Assembly (NCBI RefSeq): GCF_009755665.1
Contig: NZ_CP046622.1
Span: forward strand, 1,984,001-2,048,000
Direction of reading: 5' to 3'
Source: Variovorax paradoxus
GTDB lineage: Bacteria; Pseudomonadota; Gammaproteobacteria; Burkholderiales; Burkholderiaceae_C
DNA: 64,000 nt
Positions 40,478 to 48,051 of the stretch are shown here, one piece after another. A program made the translations under genes and the position numbers. Positions within the stretch are counted from its first letter, which is position 1, and every line of letters starts with the position of its first letter. The notes beneath the pieces were generated by a model, which had not been told where the DNA came from, ran no database searches, and saw only the letters and a list, made by a program, of their open reading frames with translations.

Positions 40478-41461
40478 TTACTGCGCCGGCGCCAGCCCGG
40501 CGGCCTTGACCAGTGCCGCATTGGTCTTGATTTCGTCCTTGATGTAGGTGTCGAACTGCTCGGGCTTGAGCGTCCATGCGTCGGCGCCCAGCTTCAGGAA
40601 GCGTTCCTTGACTTCTGGCGAAGCAAGCGCCTTCACCACTTCGTCGTGCAGCCGGTTGACGATGTCGCGCGGCGTCTTGGCGGGCGCCATCATGCCGATC
40701 CAGAAGTTGAACTCGGAGCCCGGCACACCCGCCTCAGCCGTGGTCGGCACATCGGGCAGGGCGGCCGCGCGCTTGGGCGAGCCAACCGCCAGCGCCAGCA
40801 ACTGGCCGTCCTTGATCTGGCCGATGACCGGCGCGATAGGCGAGAAGTAGTAGTCGACCCGGCCCGACAGCACTTCGGTCACGGCTTCTGCCGAGCCCTT
40901 GAACGGAATGTTGGTGGCATCGATCTTCGCGGCCATCTTGAACTTCTCTGCGTTGAGGTGGGTGGCGCTTCCCTGGCCCGCCGATGCGAAGTTGATGGTG
41001 CCGGGCTTGGCCTTGGCTGCGGCGACCAGCTCCTGCAGCGTCTTGATGTTCTTCGCCGGCGAGATCACCAGTGCATTGGGCAGCGACGAGATGGGCGTGA
41101 CGGCGGCAAAGTCGTTCACCGTGTCGAACGGCAGCTTCGCAAAGGTGGAGGGGCTCACCGTGTGTGACGACGAGTGAATCATGATGGTGTAGCCATCTGG
41201 CGCGGCCGTGGCCACGGCCTGCTGGCCGATGGTGCCGCTGGCGCCGCCGCGGTTGTCCACCACCAGCGTCTGGCCCATGCTCTGGCCCATCTTGTCGGCA
41301 ATGGCGCGCGCAATGATGTCCGTGGTGCTGCCGGCCGCGAAGGGCACGACCACACGAATCGGTTTGTTGGGATACCCGTTCTGCGCCGATGCCAGACCGG
41401 GCATCAAGGCGGCGAGGCAGGTGAGCGTGGCGAGTGCAGTGGTGCGTGCAAGTTGCTTCAT
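40478..41461 (-). CDS. Bug/TctC-family periplasmic binding protein
   Basis: 327 residues from the ATG at 41461, preceded by GGAG. The signal peptide ends near GLASAQ. The mature protein carries RVVVPFAAGSTTDIIARAIADK, VVDNRGGASGTIGQQA and GYTIMIHSSSH, the Bug landmarks. It is the first gene of the operon with an oxidoreductase, a DUF993 protein and an isomerase, so its ligand is probably the compound they degrade. No permease is adjacent. A perfect palindrome lies 40 bases upstream. Confidence 0.9.
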   Translation of the reverse strand: MKQLARTTALATLTCLAALMPGLASAQNGYPNKPIRVVVPFAAGSTTDIIARAIADKMGQSMGQTLVVDNRGGASGTIGQQAVATAAPDGYTIMIHSSSHTVSPSTFAKLPFDTVNDFAAVTPISSLPNALVISPAKNIKTLQELVAAAKAKPGTINFASAGQGSATHLNAEKFKMAAKIDATNIPFKGSAEAVTEVLSGRVDYYFSPIAPVIGQIKDGQLLALAVGSPKRAAALPDVPTTAEAGVPGSEFNFWIGMMAPAKTPRDIVNRLHDEVVKALASPEVKERFLKLGADAWTLKPEQFDTYIKDEIKTNAALVKAAGLAPAQ

Positions 41462-41500
41462 GGTTGTCTCCGTGCGGTCGGGCCGCCTTGTCTGATCGAT

Positions 41501-41522
41501 TAATTCACCAATAAGTGAATTA
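41501..41522. promoter_or_regulatory. Perfect TetR-type palindrome before the Bug operon
   Basis: TAATTCAC (41501-41508) and GTGAATTA (41515-41522) form an exact 8+8 palindrome around CAATAA. It lies in the promoter region of the Bug gene and downstream of tetR. The GTGAATTA half recurs before the tetR start. Confidence 0.65.
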
Positions 41523-41605
41523 GACAATTCTAAAAAGGCTGCCGCCGCAGCGCAACCGCTGCTAATCGGTAAATACCCGGAGATGGAGAAAGTGCGCCCG
41601 AAGGC

Positions 41606-42262
41606 TCAGTGCAGCACGTAGCCCAGCACGAGGTCGGTCATGTGCGAGAGGCGCTGCGCCATGGCCTTGGGCGCGCGCAGGTCACGGCCGAAGACGGCCG
41701 AGAGCGTGTGGTTGTTCGACAGGTAGAAATAGCAGAGCGAGGCAATCGAGATGTAGAGCTGCACCGGGTCGACGCCGGCTCGGAACAGCTTGTCGCGCTT
41801 GCCGCGCTCGAGCACCGTGTCGAGCAGCTGCACCAGCGGCGAGTTCATCTCCTGGATGCGCTCGGAGCGCTTCAGGTGCGCGGCGCAGTGCAGGTTCTCG
41901 CTGTTGAGCAGCGTAATGAACTCGGGGTGCTCGAGGTAGTAGTGCCAGGTGAAGGAAACCAGCTGGCGAATGGCCTCGACCGGATCGATCTCGTCCAGGT
42001 GCAACTGCTGCTCGGCCTCGCGGATGTCGGCGTAGGTGCGCTCGAGCACCGCCAGGAACAGGTCGTCCTTGCTGCCGAAGTAATAGTAGATAAGGCGCTT
42101 GTTCAGCCCCGCGCGCGCGGCAATGCTGTCCATGCGCGCGCCGGCCAGGCCCCGCTGCGCAAACTCGTCGCGTGCCGACGCAAGAATTGCCAGTTGCGAG
42201 CGATCGGCGTCGCGGGAGCGCGGCTCGATGGCTTCGGGTGGGGAATCTTTCGCGGCTTTCAT
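41606..42262 (-). CDS. TetR/AcrR family transcriptional regulator
   Basis: 218 residues. The N-terminal HTH reads FAQRGLAGARMDSIAARAGLNKRLIYYYFGSKDDLF (split region 35-70). The C-terminal region resembles the TetR_C_33/RutR-like group. It is upstream of the Bug operon on the same strand and divergent from the TPP enzyme. Operator-like sites with the shared GTGAATTA half lie just before its own start and before the Bug gene, indicating autoregulation and operon control (inference). Confidence 0.9.
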   Translation of the reverse strand: MKAAKDSPPEAIEPRSRDADRSQLAILASARDEFAQRGLAGARMDSIAARAGLNKRLIYYYFGSKDDLFLAVLERTYADIREAEQQLHLDEIDPVEAIRQLVSFTWHYYLEHPEFITLLNSENLHCAAHLKRSERIQEMNSPLVQLLDTVLERGKRDKLFRAGVDPVQLYISIASLCYFYLSNNHTLSAVFGRDLRAPKAMAQRLSHMTDLVLGYVLH

Positions 42263-42268
42263 CGCACG

Positions 42269-42290
42269 AATTTAACCATTTGGTGAATTA
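42269..42290. promoter_or_regulatory. Second copy of the TetR operator, between tetR and the TPP enzyme
   Basis: AATTTAAC (42269-42276) and GTGAATTA (42283-42290), with the same 6-base spacer as the site at 41501-41522. The right half is identical (8/8) and the left half matches at 5/8. It starts 7 bases before the tetR ATG and 66 bases before the TPP-enzyme start. Confidence 0.55.
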
Positions 42291-42355
42291 ACGCAAGGCG
42301 TTGGAAGCGGGCGCACATAATTCCGAAGACATTTGCAGCTGAGGTTCGACTTCTC

Positions 42356-44074
42356 ATGAGTACATCACAACCCGCCGGCCACCTGATCGTCGAATGCCTG
42401 ATCGAGCAGGGCATGGAGCTCGCGTTCGGCGTTCCGGGCGAAAGCTTTCTTGCGGTGCTCGACGGCTTTCATGCCTACCGCGAACGCGCGCGGTTCATCG
42501 TCAACCGCCAGGAGGGCGGCGCCGCATTCATGGCGGAGGCGCACGGCAAGCTCACGGGACGGCCGGGCGTGTGCTTCGTCACCCGCGGGCCGGGCGCCAC
42601 CAACGCATCGATCGGTGTGCACAACGCTTTCCAGGATTCCACGCCGATGGTGCTGTTCGTCGGCGACGTCGGCAGCGACTTCCGCGACCGCGAAGCCTTC
42701 CAGGAAGTGGACTACGGCAGCTTCTTCGGGCCGAGCACCAAGGGCTTTGCCAAGCGCGTGGAGCGCATCGATGACGCGAATCGCATCCCCGAGTACGTGG
42801 CGCGCGCGTTTTCAACCGCGATGAACGGACGACCCGGACCGGTGGTGCTGGTGCTGCCCGAAGACATGCTGCGCACGCAGACCGCGTCGCGTCCGCTGCC
42901 GCGCGTGGACGCGGTTCAGCCCTGGAGCGACCCCGGCGCGCTGCGCACCTTGCGCGAACTGCTGCTCCAGTCGCAGCGGCCGATGGTGATTGCGGGCGGC
43001 GGCGGCTGGACGACGCAGGCCGCGCAGGCGCTGCAGCGCTTTGCCGAGAACTGGCGGCTGCCCGTTGCCAATGCCTTTCGCTTTCAGGACACCTTCGACA
43101 ACCACCATCCGCTCTATGCAGGCGACGTTGGCATTGCCATCAATCCCAAGCTCGCGCAGCGCGTGAAAGACAGCGATTTGATCATCGCCATCGGCCCGCG
43201 GCTCGGCGAGATGACGACCGGCGGCTACACGCTGCTGGAAGCACCAAAGGCCAGGCAGAAGCTGGTGCACATCCACGCGAGCGCGGAAGAGCTCAACCGC
43301 GTCTACCAGGCAGACCTGGCCATCAACGCCGGCATGAGCGCCGCCGCGCGCAGCCTCGAGGTGCTGAGTGCGCCCAATACCTTGCCGTGGGAGGAGTGGG
43401 CGGCGCAGGCGCATGCGGACTACGAAGCGAACCTGGAGCCGCAGGCGCTCGCCGGCATGCCGGCTGAAACGCCGCGCGGCCCGGTCGACATGGCGGAGGT
43501 GGTCGCGCTGCTGCAGAAGCACCTTCCGCCGGATGCGGCCATTACCAACGGGGCCGGCAACTTTGCGAGCTGGGTGCACCGCTACTTCCGCTATCACGGG
43601 CTTGCCAAGGGCAGCAAGACGCAGTTGGCGCCCACCAGCGGTGCCATGGGCTATGGCGTGCCGGCGGGCATTGCGGCCAACCTTGCGACCGGCCGCGTGG
43701 CCTTCACGATTGCGGGTGACGGCGATTTTCTGATGACGGGGCAAGAGCTCGCGACGGCCTCGCAGCATGGCGGCAAGAGCATCATCGTGCTGCTGAACAA
43801 CGGCATGTTCGGCACCATCCGCATGCACCAGGAGCGCGAATATCCGGAGCGCACGAGCGGCACTGCGCTCCGCAACCCCGACTTCTGCGGTCTGGCGCGG
43901 GCCTATGGCTATGCCGCCGAACGCGTGACAGAAACCGCGCAGTTCGAAGCGGCGCTGCTGCGCGCACTGGCGGCAGATACGGGCACGCTGATCGAGATTC
44001 CGCTCGACCCGGAGGTGATCACGACACGCGGCACGCTGGCGTCGATCACGCGTGCGGCGCAGGCGCGGGGCTGA
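42356..44074 (+). CDS. Thiamine diphosphate-dependent enzyme (acetolactate synthase-like)
   Basis: 572 residues, IlvB-type layout of Pyr, central and PP domains. The TPP-activating glutamate is E53 in NRQEGGAAFMAE. The TPP/Mg motif GDGDFLMTG...LLNN is at about 461-488. No FAD-type or small regulatory subunit gene is adjacent, so it is unlikely to be the housekeeping acetolactate synthase. It may act as a decarboxylase, carboligase or acyl hydrolase in the pathway of the divergent operon. A bidirectional terminator follows. Confidence 0.85.
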   Translation: MSTSQPAGHLIVECLIEQGMELAFGVPGESFLAVLDGFHAYRERARFIVNRQEGGAAFMAEAHGKLTGRPGVCFVTRGPGATNASIGVHNAFQDSTPMVLFVGDVGSDFRDREAFQEVDYGSFFGPSTKGFAKRVERIDDANRIPEYVARAFSTAMNGRPGPVVLVLPEDMLRTQTASRPLPRVDAVQPWSDPGALRTLRELLLQSQRPMVIAGGGGWTTQAAQALQRFAENWRLPVANAFRFQDTFDNHHPLYAGDVGIAINPKLAQRVKDSDLIIAIGPRLGEMTTGGYTLLEAPKARQKLVHIHASAEELNRVYQADLAINAGMSAAARSLEVLSAPNTLPWEEWAAQAHADYEANLEPQALAGMPAETPRGPVDMAEVVALLQKHLPPDAAITNGAGNFASWVHRYFRYHGLAKGSKTQLAPTSGAMGYGVPAGIAANLATGRVAFTIAGDGDFLMTGQELATASQHGGKSIIVLLNNGMFGTIRMHQEREYPERTSGTALRNPDFCGLARAYGYAAERVTETAQFEAALLRALAADTGTLIEIPLDPEVITTRGTLASITRAAQARG

Positions 44075-44110
44075 ACGAGCAAGGTGAACCGAACGCCGCG
44101 CGCGGCCAAA

Positions 44111-44136
44111 AAAAAGCCGGCATGTGCCGGCTTTTT
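44111..44136. terminator. Bidirectional intrinsic terminator
   Basis: AAGCCGGCA (44114-44122) pairs with TGCCGGCTT (44125-44133), with A-run before and T-run after. It serves the convergent TPP-enzyme and SWIB genes. Confidence 0.88.
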
Positions 44137-44173
44137 GATTCGGGAGCGCGATGGACGCGCAGTGCCCGAGCGC

Positions 44174-44614
44174 TTACTTGACGTGCTTGCCGATCAGCGC
44201 GGCCAGTTCGAACATCGACACTTGCGGCTTGCCGAAGATTTCCTTCAGCTTGGCGTCGGCGTTGATGTTGCGCTTGTTGGCCTTGTCTTGAAGGTTGTTC
44301 TTCTTGATGTAGTCCCACAGCTTGCTCACGACTGCGGTGCGCGGCAGAGGCGTCGAGCCGACCACAGCGGCGAGTGCCGGGCTGGGGGTCAGGGCCTTCA
44401 TGAACGCGGCATTGGGCGTGCGCTTCTTGGCGGGAGCGGCCTTCTTTGCAGGAGCCTTCTTCGCCGGTGCAGCCTTCTTCGCAGGAGCAGCCTTCTTGGC
44501 GGGAGCTGCCTTCTTGGCCGGTGCGGCCTTCTTCGCAGGAGCCGCAGCCTTCTTGGCGGGAGCGGCCTTCTTTGCCGGAGCTTTCTTGGCCGGAGCCTTC
44601 TTTGCAGTTGCCAT
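44174..44614 (-). CDS. SWIB/MDM2-domain protein with Lys/Ala-rich histone H1-like tail
   Basis: 146 residues. The first ~65 residues are a tandem PAKKA/APAKK repeat like bacterial histone H1 tails. Residues about 68-144 are a SWIB domain (LTPSPALAAVVGSTPLPRT, LWDYIKKNNLQD, LKEIFGKPQVSMFELAALIG). It probably binds DNA through the basic tail and may bind a protein partner through SWIB. The role in bacteria is not known. AGGAAA precedes the ATG at 44614. The tail (44420-44602) is a repetitive DNA tract likely to vary in length. Confidence 0.9.
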   Translation of the reverse strand: MATAKKAPAKKAPAKKAAPAKKAAAPAKKAAPAKKAAPAKKAAPAKKAAPAKKAPAKKAAPAKKRTPNAAFMKALTPSPALAAVVGSTPLPRTAVVSKLWDYIKKNNLQDKANKRNINADAKLKEIFGKPQVSMFELAALIGKHVK

Positions 44615-44769
44615 GGTTGATTTCCTTTTTTGGTTGAACAGTCACCAATGAAAAACTTGCGTCTCCAGTGGCATTGCGGATGCTAAAGGAGAAAAAACGC
44701 GTTTCCAAGGGAAAAAGAGCTTTTTTCATTGGGAGTTGTTGTTTTTTCAGAGGGGAGAACCCGAGGTTT

Positions 44770-45696
44770 TCACCTTCGGCGTTCAGGCCAGGTCGCCAGC
44801 ACCACGCCAATGAGCGCAAGCGCGAATGCAAAGAGCTGTGCTGCGGAGAGGCTTTCTCCGAGCACCAGCACGCCCACGAGGGCCGCGCTCACGGGCAGCA
44901 TCACCGCGAAAACGCCGGCTTGCGCAGCGGGCACATGGCGCAGGCCTGTCATCCAGAGCCACACCGTCCAGATGCTCGCTGCGAGTGCGTAGGCCACGAG
45001 CAAGGCCCAGGTGCCGAAGCGCACGGCGGAAAAATCGAACTGCAGTGCGAACCAGATGCCGAAGGGCATCGACAACACGAAGCCCCAGAGGTTGATGAGC
45101 GACGAGATCCGCTTTGGCCCAAGATGGCCGGTGAGCGACTTGCCGATGACCGCGTAGGCTGTCTCGCAAAGCACCGCACAGAACACGAGCAGGTTTCCGA
45201 GCCAGGGCATCGATGAGGGCGCCGCACCGTTTGTGGTTGCCGGTGCATGCGTTGGCGTGAGGGCCAGCAAGCCAATGCCGAGTGCGGCGCAACCGATGGC
45301 AAGGCCGATGCGCACCGTGATGCGTTCGCGCAGGAAGAGCCAGCTCGCCACCGCCACCGCCGCGGGAATGGAGGCCATGATCACGCCCGCGGACACCGCG
45401 CTGGTGAGGCTCACGCCGAACAGCATGAAGATCGAGAACAGGAAATTGCCGAGGAACGACTCCAGGAAGACGAGGCCGCGCGTGCGCGCGCTCATGGGCG
45501 CTTCGTCCGGCGCGCGCCGAAGCCAATGCGGCATGGCCAGCGCTGCGATGCCGAAGCGCAGCCATGCGAGCAGCAGCACGGGAAAGGCCGCCACCAGCGG
45601 TTTGGAAAGGGCGACGTAGCCGCCGACGAGCGACATGCTCAAAGCCAGGCAGCCATAGGCCACAAGACGGCTGGAGGCGGGAGCGGCGGTGTTCAA
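44770..45696 (-). CDS. EamA family (DMT) transporter
   Basis: 308 residues from a TTG at 45696; a GTG at 45777 gives a longer form that would overlap the divergent gene, and neither has a clear ribosome binding site, so the start is uncertain. Ten membrane segments in two EamA repeats are visible (SLVGGYVALSKPLVAAFPVLLLAWLR region and LLVFCAVLCETAYAVIGKSL). It is a drug/metabolite exporter of unknown substrate. Confidence 0.85.
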   Translation of the reverse strand: MNTAAPASSRLVAYGCLALSMSLVGGYVALSKPLVAAFPVLLLAWLRFGIAALAMPHWLRRAPDEAPMSARTRGLVFLESFLGNFLFSIFMLFGVSLTSAVSAGVIMASIPAAVAVASWLFLRERITVRIGLAIGCAALGIGLLALTPTHAPATTNGAAPSSMPWLGNLLVFCAVLCETAYAVIGKSLTGHLGPKRISSLINLWGFVLSMPFGIWFALQFDFSAVRFGTWALLVAYALAASIWTVWLWMTGLRHVPAAQAGVFAVMLPVSAALVGVLVLGESLSAAQLFAFALALIGVVLATWPERRR

Positions 45697-45721
45697 TAGA
45701 CTGGACGGCTTGTTGGGAACG

Positions 45722-46162
45722 ATGGATTCAATGATGCCGCAATCGCTGAGATTCGATGGCGCACCGGCCGTGCGCACACCAGGCCATGTCTTTGTCTACG
45801 GCACGCTGCGCCGCGGCGGGCGCAACGACATCGCGCGCTTTCGGCCCGAACCGATCCATGTGGCCGACGCCGCAATCGCCGGCACCTTGTACGACCTGGG
45901 TGCCTACCCCGGCCTGGTGCTGAACGGAAAAGGACGCGTGCTGGGCGAGATCTACCGCATCGAGCCCGAGGTGGAGGCGGTGCTCGACGTGCTCGAGGAA
46001 GTTGCGGATGACGACTCCGGCGAATACATCAAGCGACGTGTGACGGTGGATGCCGGGACGCGGCAGTTCGAGTGCCTGGTCTACGAAATCCATCCGGCGC
46101 GGATCAGCGGGCGGGCTGTGATTGGCAGCGGGGACTGGATTGCGCACGCCGCTGCCAAATAA
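45722..46162 (+). CDS. Gamma-glutamylcyclotransferase-like (AIG2/GGCT) protein
   Basis: 146 residues from the ATG at 45722; ATGs at 45731 and 45734 are alternatives. The GGCT fold begins HVFVYGTLRRGG. The likely catalytic glutamate lies in the GEIYRIEPEVEAVLDVLEE region, followed by YIKRRVTV. The family makes 5-oxoproline from gamma-glutamyl compounds, though many members act on other substrates. It is divergent from the EamA gene with almost no spacer. Confidence 0.83.
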   Translation: MDSMMPQSLRFDGAPAVRTPGHVFVYGTLRRGGRNDIARFRPEPIHVADAAIAGTLYDLGAYPGLVLNGKGRVLGEIYRIEPEVEAVLDVLEEVADDDSGEYIKRRVTVDAGTRQFECLVYEIHPARISGRAVIGSGDWIAHAAAK

Positions 46163-46237
46163 GCGGCTTGCCGCTATCGCTTTTCATAGCTGGAGCAGCG
46201 ATTGCACATTGCGAAATGATTGGCTGCTGCGTTGCAA

Positions 46238-46262
46238 TATTTTTCTCAATATGAGAAAAATA
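46238..46262. promoter_or_regulatory. 11-bp perfect inverted repeat before aceA
   Basis: TATTTTTCTCA (46238-46248) and TGAGAAAAATA (46252-46262) are exact inverted copies around a 3-base centre in AT-rich DNA 145-169 bases upstream of aceA. It looks like an operator for a dimeric regulator. Confidence 0.55.
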
Positions 46263-46302
46263 ATTTTGCATGGAGAAATGCTGCCGTAAGTGATTGATTT
46301 TC

Positions 46303-46334
46303 TTGAGCTAAAAATATGTCTTCTATAAGACATA
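46303..46334 (+). promoter_or_regulatory. Probable aceA promoter overlapped by a palindrome
   Basis: TTGAGC (46303-46308) and TATAAG (46324-46329) could be -35 and -10 elements with a short 15-base spacer. TATGTCTT (46315-46322) and AAGACATA (46327-46334) form a perfect palindrome with a 4-base centre over the -10 region, an ideal place for a repressor. Confidence 0.45.
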
Positions 46335-46406
46335 AGAGTGTTGCCTGCCATTAAAGTAACTCCACGGCCGCAACGCCCAACCTTCAATCAACCTCACGGA
46401 GTTACC

Positions 46407-47726
46407 ATGCCCCAGACCCTTACCGAACAACTGAGCCGCGAACAGCAAATTGCCGCCCTCGAGAAAGACTGGGCCACCAATCCCCGCTGGAAGGGCATCA
46501 AGCGCGGCTACAGCGCGGCTGACGTCGTGCGCCTTCGCGGCTCGTTCCCCATCGAGCACACGCTGGCCCGCCGCGGCGCCGAGAAGCTCTGGGAGCTGGT
46601 GAACAACGAGCCCTACGTCAACTGCCTTGGCGCGCTCACGGGCGGCCAAGCCATGCAGCAGGTGAAGGCCGGCGTGAAGGCCATCTACCTGTCGGGCTGG
46701 CAGGTTGCTGCAGATGCCAACAGCTATTCGTCGATGTACCCGGACCAGTCGCTGTATCCGGTGGATTCGGTGCCCAACGTGGTCGAGCGCATCAACAACA
46801 CTTTCCGCCGTGCGGACGAAATCCAGTGGTCGAAGAACGTGAACCCGGGCGACGCGGGCTATGTGGACTACTTCGCACCCATCGTTGCCGACGCCGAAGC
46901 AGGCTTTGGCGGCGTGCTGAATGGCTTCGAACTGATGAAGGCCATGATCAAGGCCGGCGCCGGCGGCGTGCACTTCGAAGACCAGCTGGCTTCGGTCAAG
47001 AAGTGCGGCCACATGGGCGGCAAGGTGCTCGTGCCCACCACCGAGGCCGTGCAGAAGCTCATCGCCGCGCGCATGGCGGCTGACGTTTGCGGCACGCCGA
47101 CGCTTGTGATCGCCCGTACCGACGCGGAAGCGGCCGACCTCATCACGAGCGACTACGACGAGAACGACAAGCCCTTCCTGACCGGCGAGCGCACTGCCGA
47201 AGGCTTCTACAAGACGAAGAAGGGCATGGACCAGGCCATCAGCCGCGCCGTTGCCTACGCGTACTACGCCGACCTGGTGTGGTGCGAAACCGGCACGCCC
47301 GACCTCGAGTTCGCCCGCAAGTTTGCCGAGGCCGTGCACAAGGTGCACCCCGGCAAGATGCTGGCCTACAACTGCTCGCCGTCGTTCAACTGGAAGAAGA
47401 ACCTCGACGACGCGACCATTGCCAAGTTCCAGAAGGAGCTGGGCGCCATGGGCTACAAGTACCAGTTCATCACGCTGGCCGGCATCCACTCGATGTGGTT
47501 CAACATGTTCGACCTGGCGCAAGACTACGTGCAGCGCGGCATGTCGGCCTATGTCGAGAAGGTGCAAGAGCCCGAGTTCGCAGCACGCGACCGCGGCTAC
47601 ACCTTCGTGTCGCACCAGCAGGAAGTGGGCACGGGCTACTTCGACGAGGTGACCACGGTCATCCAGGGCGGCAAGTCCAGCGTCACGGCGCTGACCGGTT
47701 CGACCGAAGAAGAGCAGTTCCACTGA
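46407..47726 (+). CDS. aceA: Isocitrate lyase
   Basis: 439 residues, usual length. It cleaves isocitrate to glyoxylate and succinate in the glyoxylate shunt. The catalytic loop is [11 protein letters not shown] with nucleophilic C200. Other conserved stretches are [23 protein letters not shown]-type ([15 protein letters not shown]) and FQFITLAG-like ([20 protein letters not shown]). The ATG at 46407 follows an ACGGAG ribosome binding site. Malate synthase is not in the window. Its long AT-rich upstream region is unlike its neighbours and suggests tight regulation by carbon source. Confidence 0.97.
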   Translation: MPQTLTEQLSREQQIAALEKDWATNPRWKGIKRGYSAADVVRLRGSFPIEHTLARRGAEKLWELVNNEPYVNCLGALTGGQAMQQVKAGVKAIYLSGWQVAADANSYSSMYPDQSLYPVDSVPNVVERINNTFRRADEIQWSKNVNPGDAGYVDYFAPIVADAEAGFGGVLNGFELMKAMIKAGAGGVHFEDQLASVKKCGHMGGKVLVPTTEAVQKLIAARMAADVCGTPTLVIARTDAEAADLITSDYDENDKPFLTGERTAEGFYKTKKGMDQAISRAVAYAYYADLVWCETGTPDLEFARKFAEAVHKVHPGKMLAYNCSPSFNWKKNLDDATIAKFQKELGAMGYKYQFITLAGIHSMWFNMFDLAQDYVQRGMSAYVEKVQEPEFAARDRGYTFVSHQQEVGTGYFDEVTTVIQGGKSSVTALTGSTEEEQFH

Positions 47727-47775
47727 GTCGGCTGTTCCTCGAATCGCCTGCAGAGGCGGTTCGCGGTCACCTCGG

Positions 47776-47800
47776 AGCCCGGCCCTGCGCCGGGCTTTTT
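47776..47800 (+). terminator. Intrinsic terminator of aceA
   Basis: AGCCCGGC (47776-47783) and GCCGGGCT (47789-47796) pair perfectly and are followed by a T-run, 50 bases past the aceA stop. Confidence 0.88.
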
Positions 47801-47897
47801 CGTCTGGGCTTGCATGACCCGATGCCGGCGGCCTGAACCGGCAGCGGATAGAATCGCGGTCTCTGCACCCAACAAGAGCGAGAAAGGCACCCTGGTT

Positions 47898-47963
47898 ATG
47901 ACACCGCGAACTACTCCGCAAGGATTCAGCGGCTTTTTCTTCTTCGAAGGAAACGGCCGGTAG
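47898..47963 (+). CDS. Phe/Thr-rich leader peptide of the thrS operon
   Basis: 21 residues from the ATG at 47898, with AAAGG upstream. The peptide starts MTPRTTPQG and continues FSGFFFFEG. It contains four Phe codons in a row (47934-47945) plus one earlier, and three Thr codons at residues 2, 5 and 6. The stop (47961-47963) is just before CCGCGC (47965-47970), the antiterminator arm. The pattern of cognate-codon cluster, stop and terminator is that of a ribosome-mediated attenuator such as pheL or pheM. The peptide itself probably has no function beyond the ribosome's position on it. Confidence 0.78.
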   Translation: MTPRTTPQGFSGFFFFEGNGR

Positions 47964-47964
47964 A

Positions 47965-48034
47965 CCGCGCACGCTGGTTTCTTCCAGCTCTCACACCAGG
48001 CAAAGCGCGGCAATCACCGCGCTTTTTTGTTTTT
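47965..48034 (+). terminator. Attenuator: antiterminator/terminator pair before thrS
   Basis: AAAGCGCGG (48002-48010) pairs with CCGCGCTTT (48017-48025), followed by six T, G and five T, ending 17 bases before the thrS ATG. The left arm GCGCGG can instead pair with CCGCGC at 47965-47970, aided by CTGG (47974-47977) with CCAG (47996-47999), which would prevent the terminator. A ribosome stalled at the Phe codons would leave 47965-47977 free, while one reaching the leader stop would cover it. Confidence 0.8.
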
Positions 48035-48051
48035 CCGCCCGAGGTTTTTCC

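Noticed and set aside
44420..44602. Repetitive tract considered as a CRISPR or tandem satellite
   Set aside because: It is an in-frame PAKKA codon repeat within the SWIB gene with no spacers.
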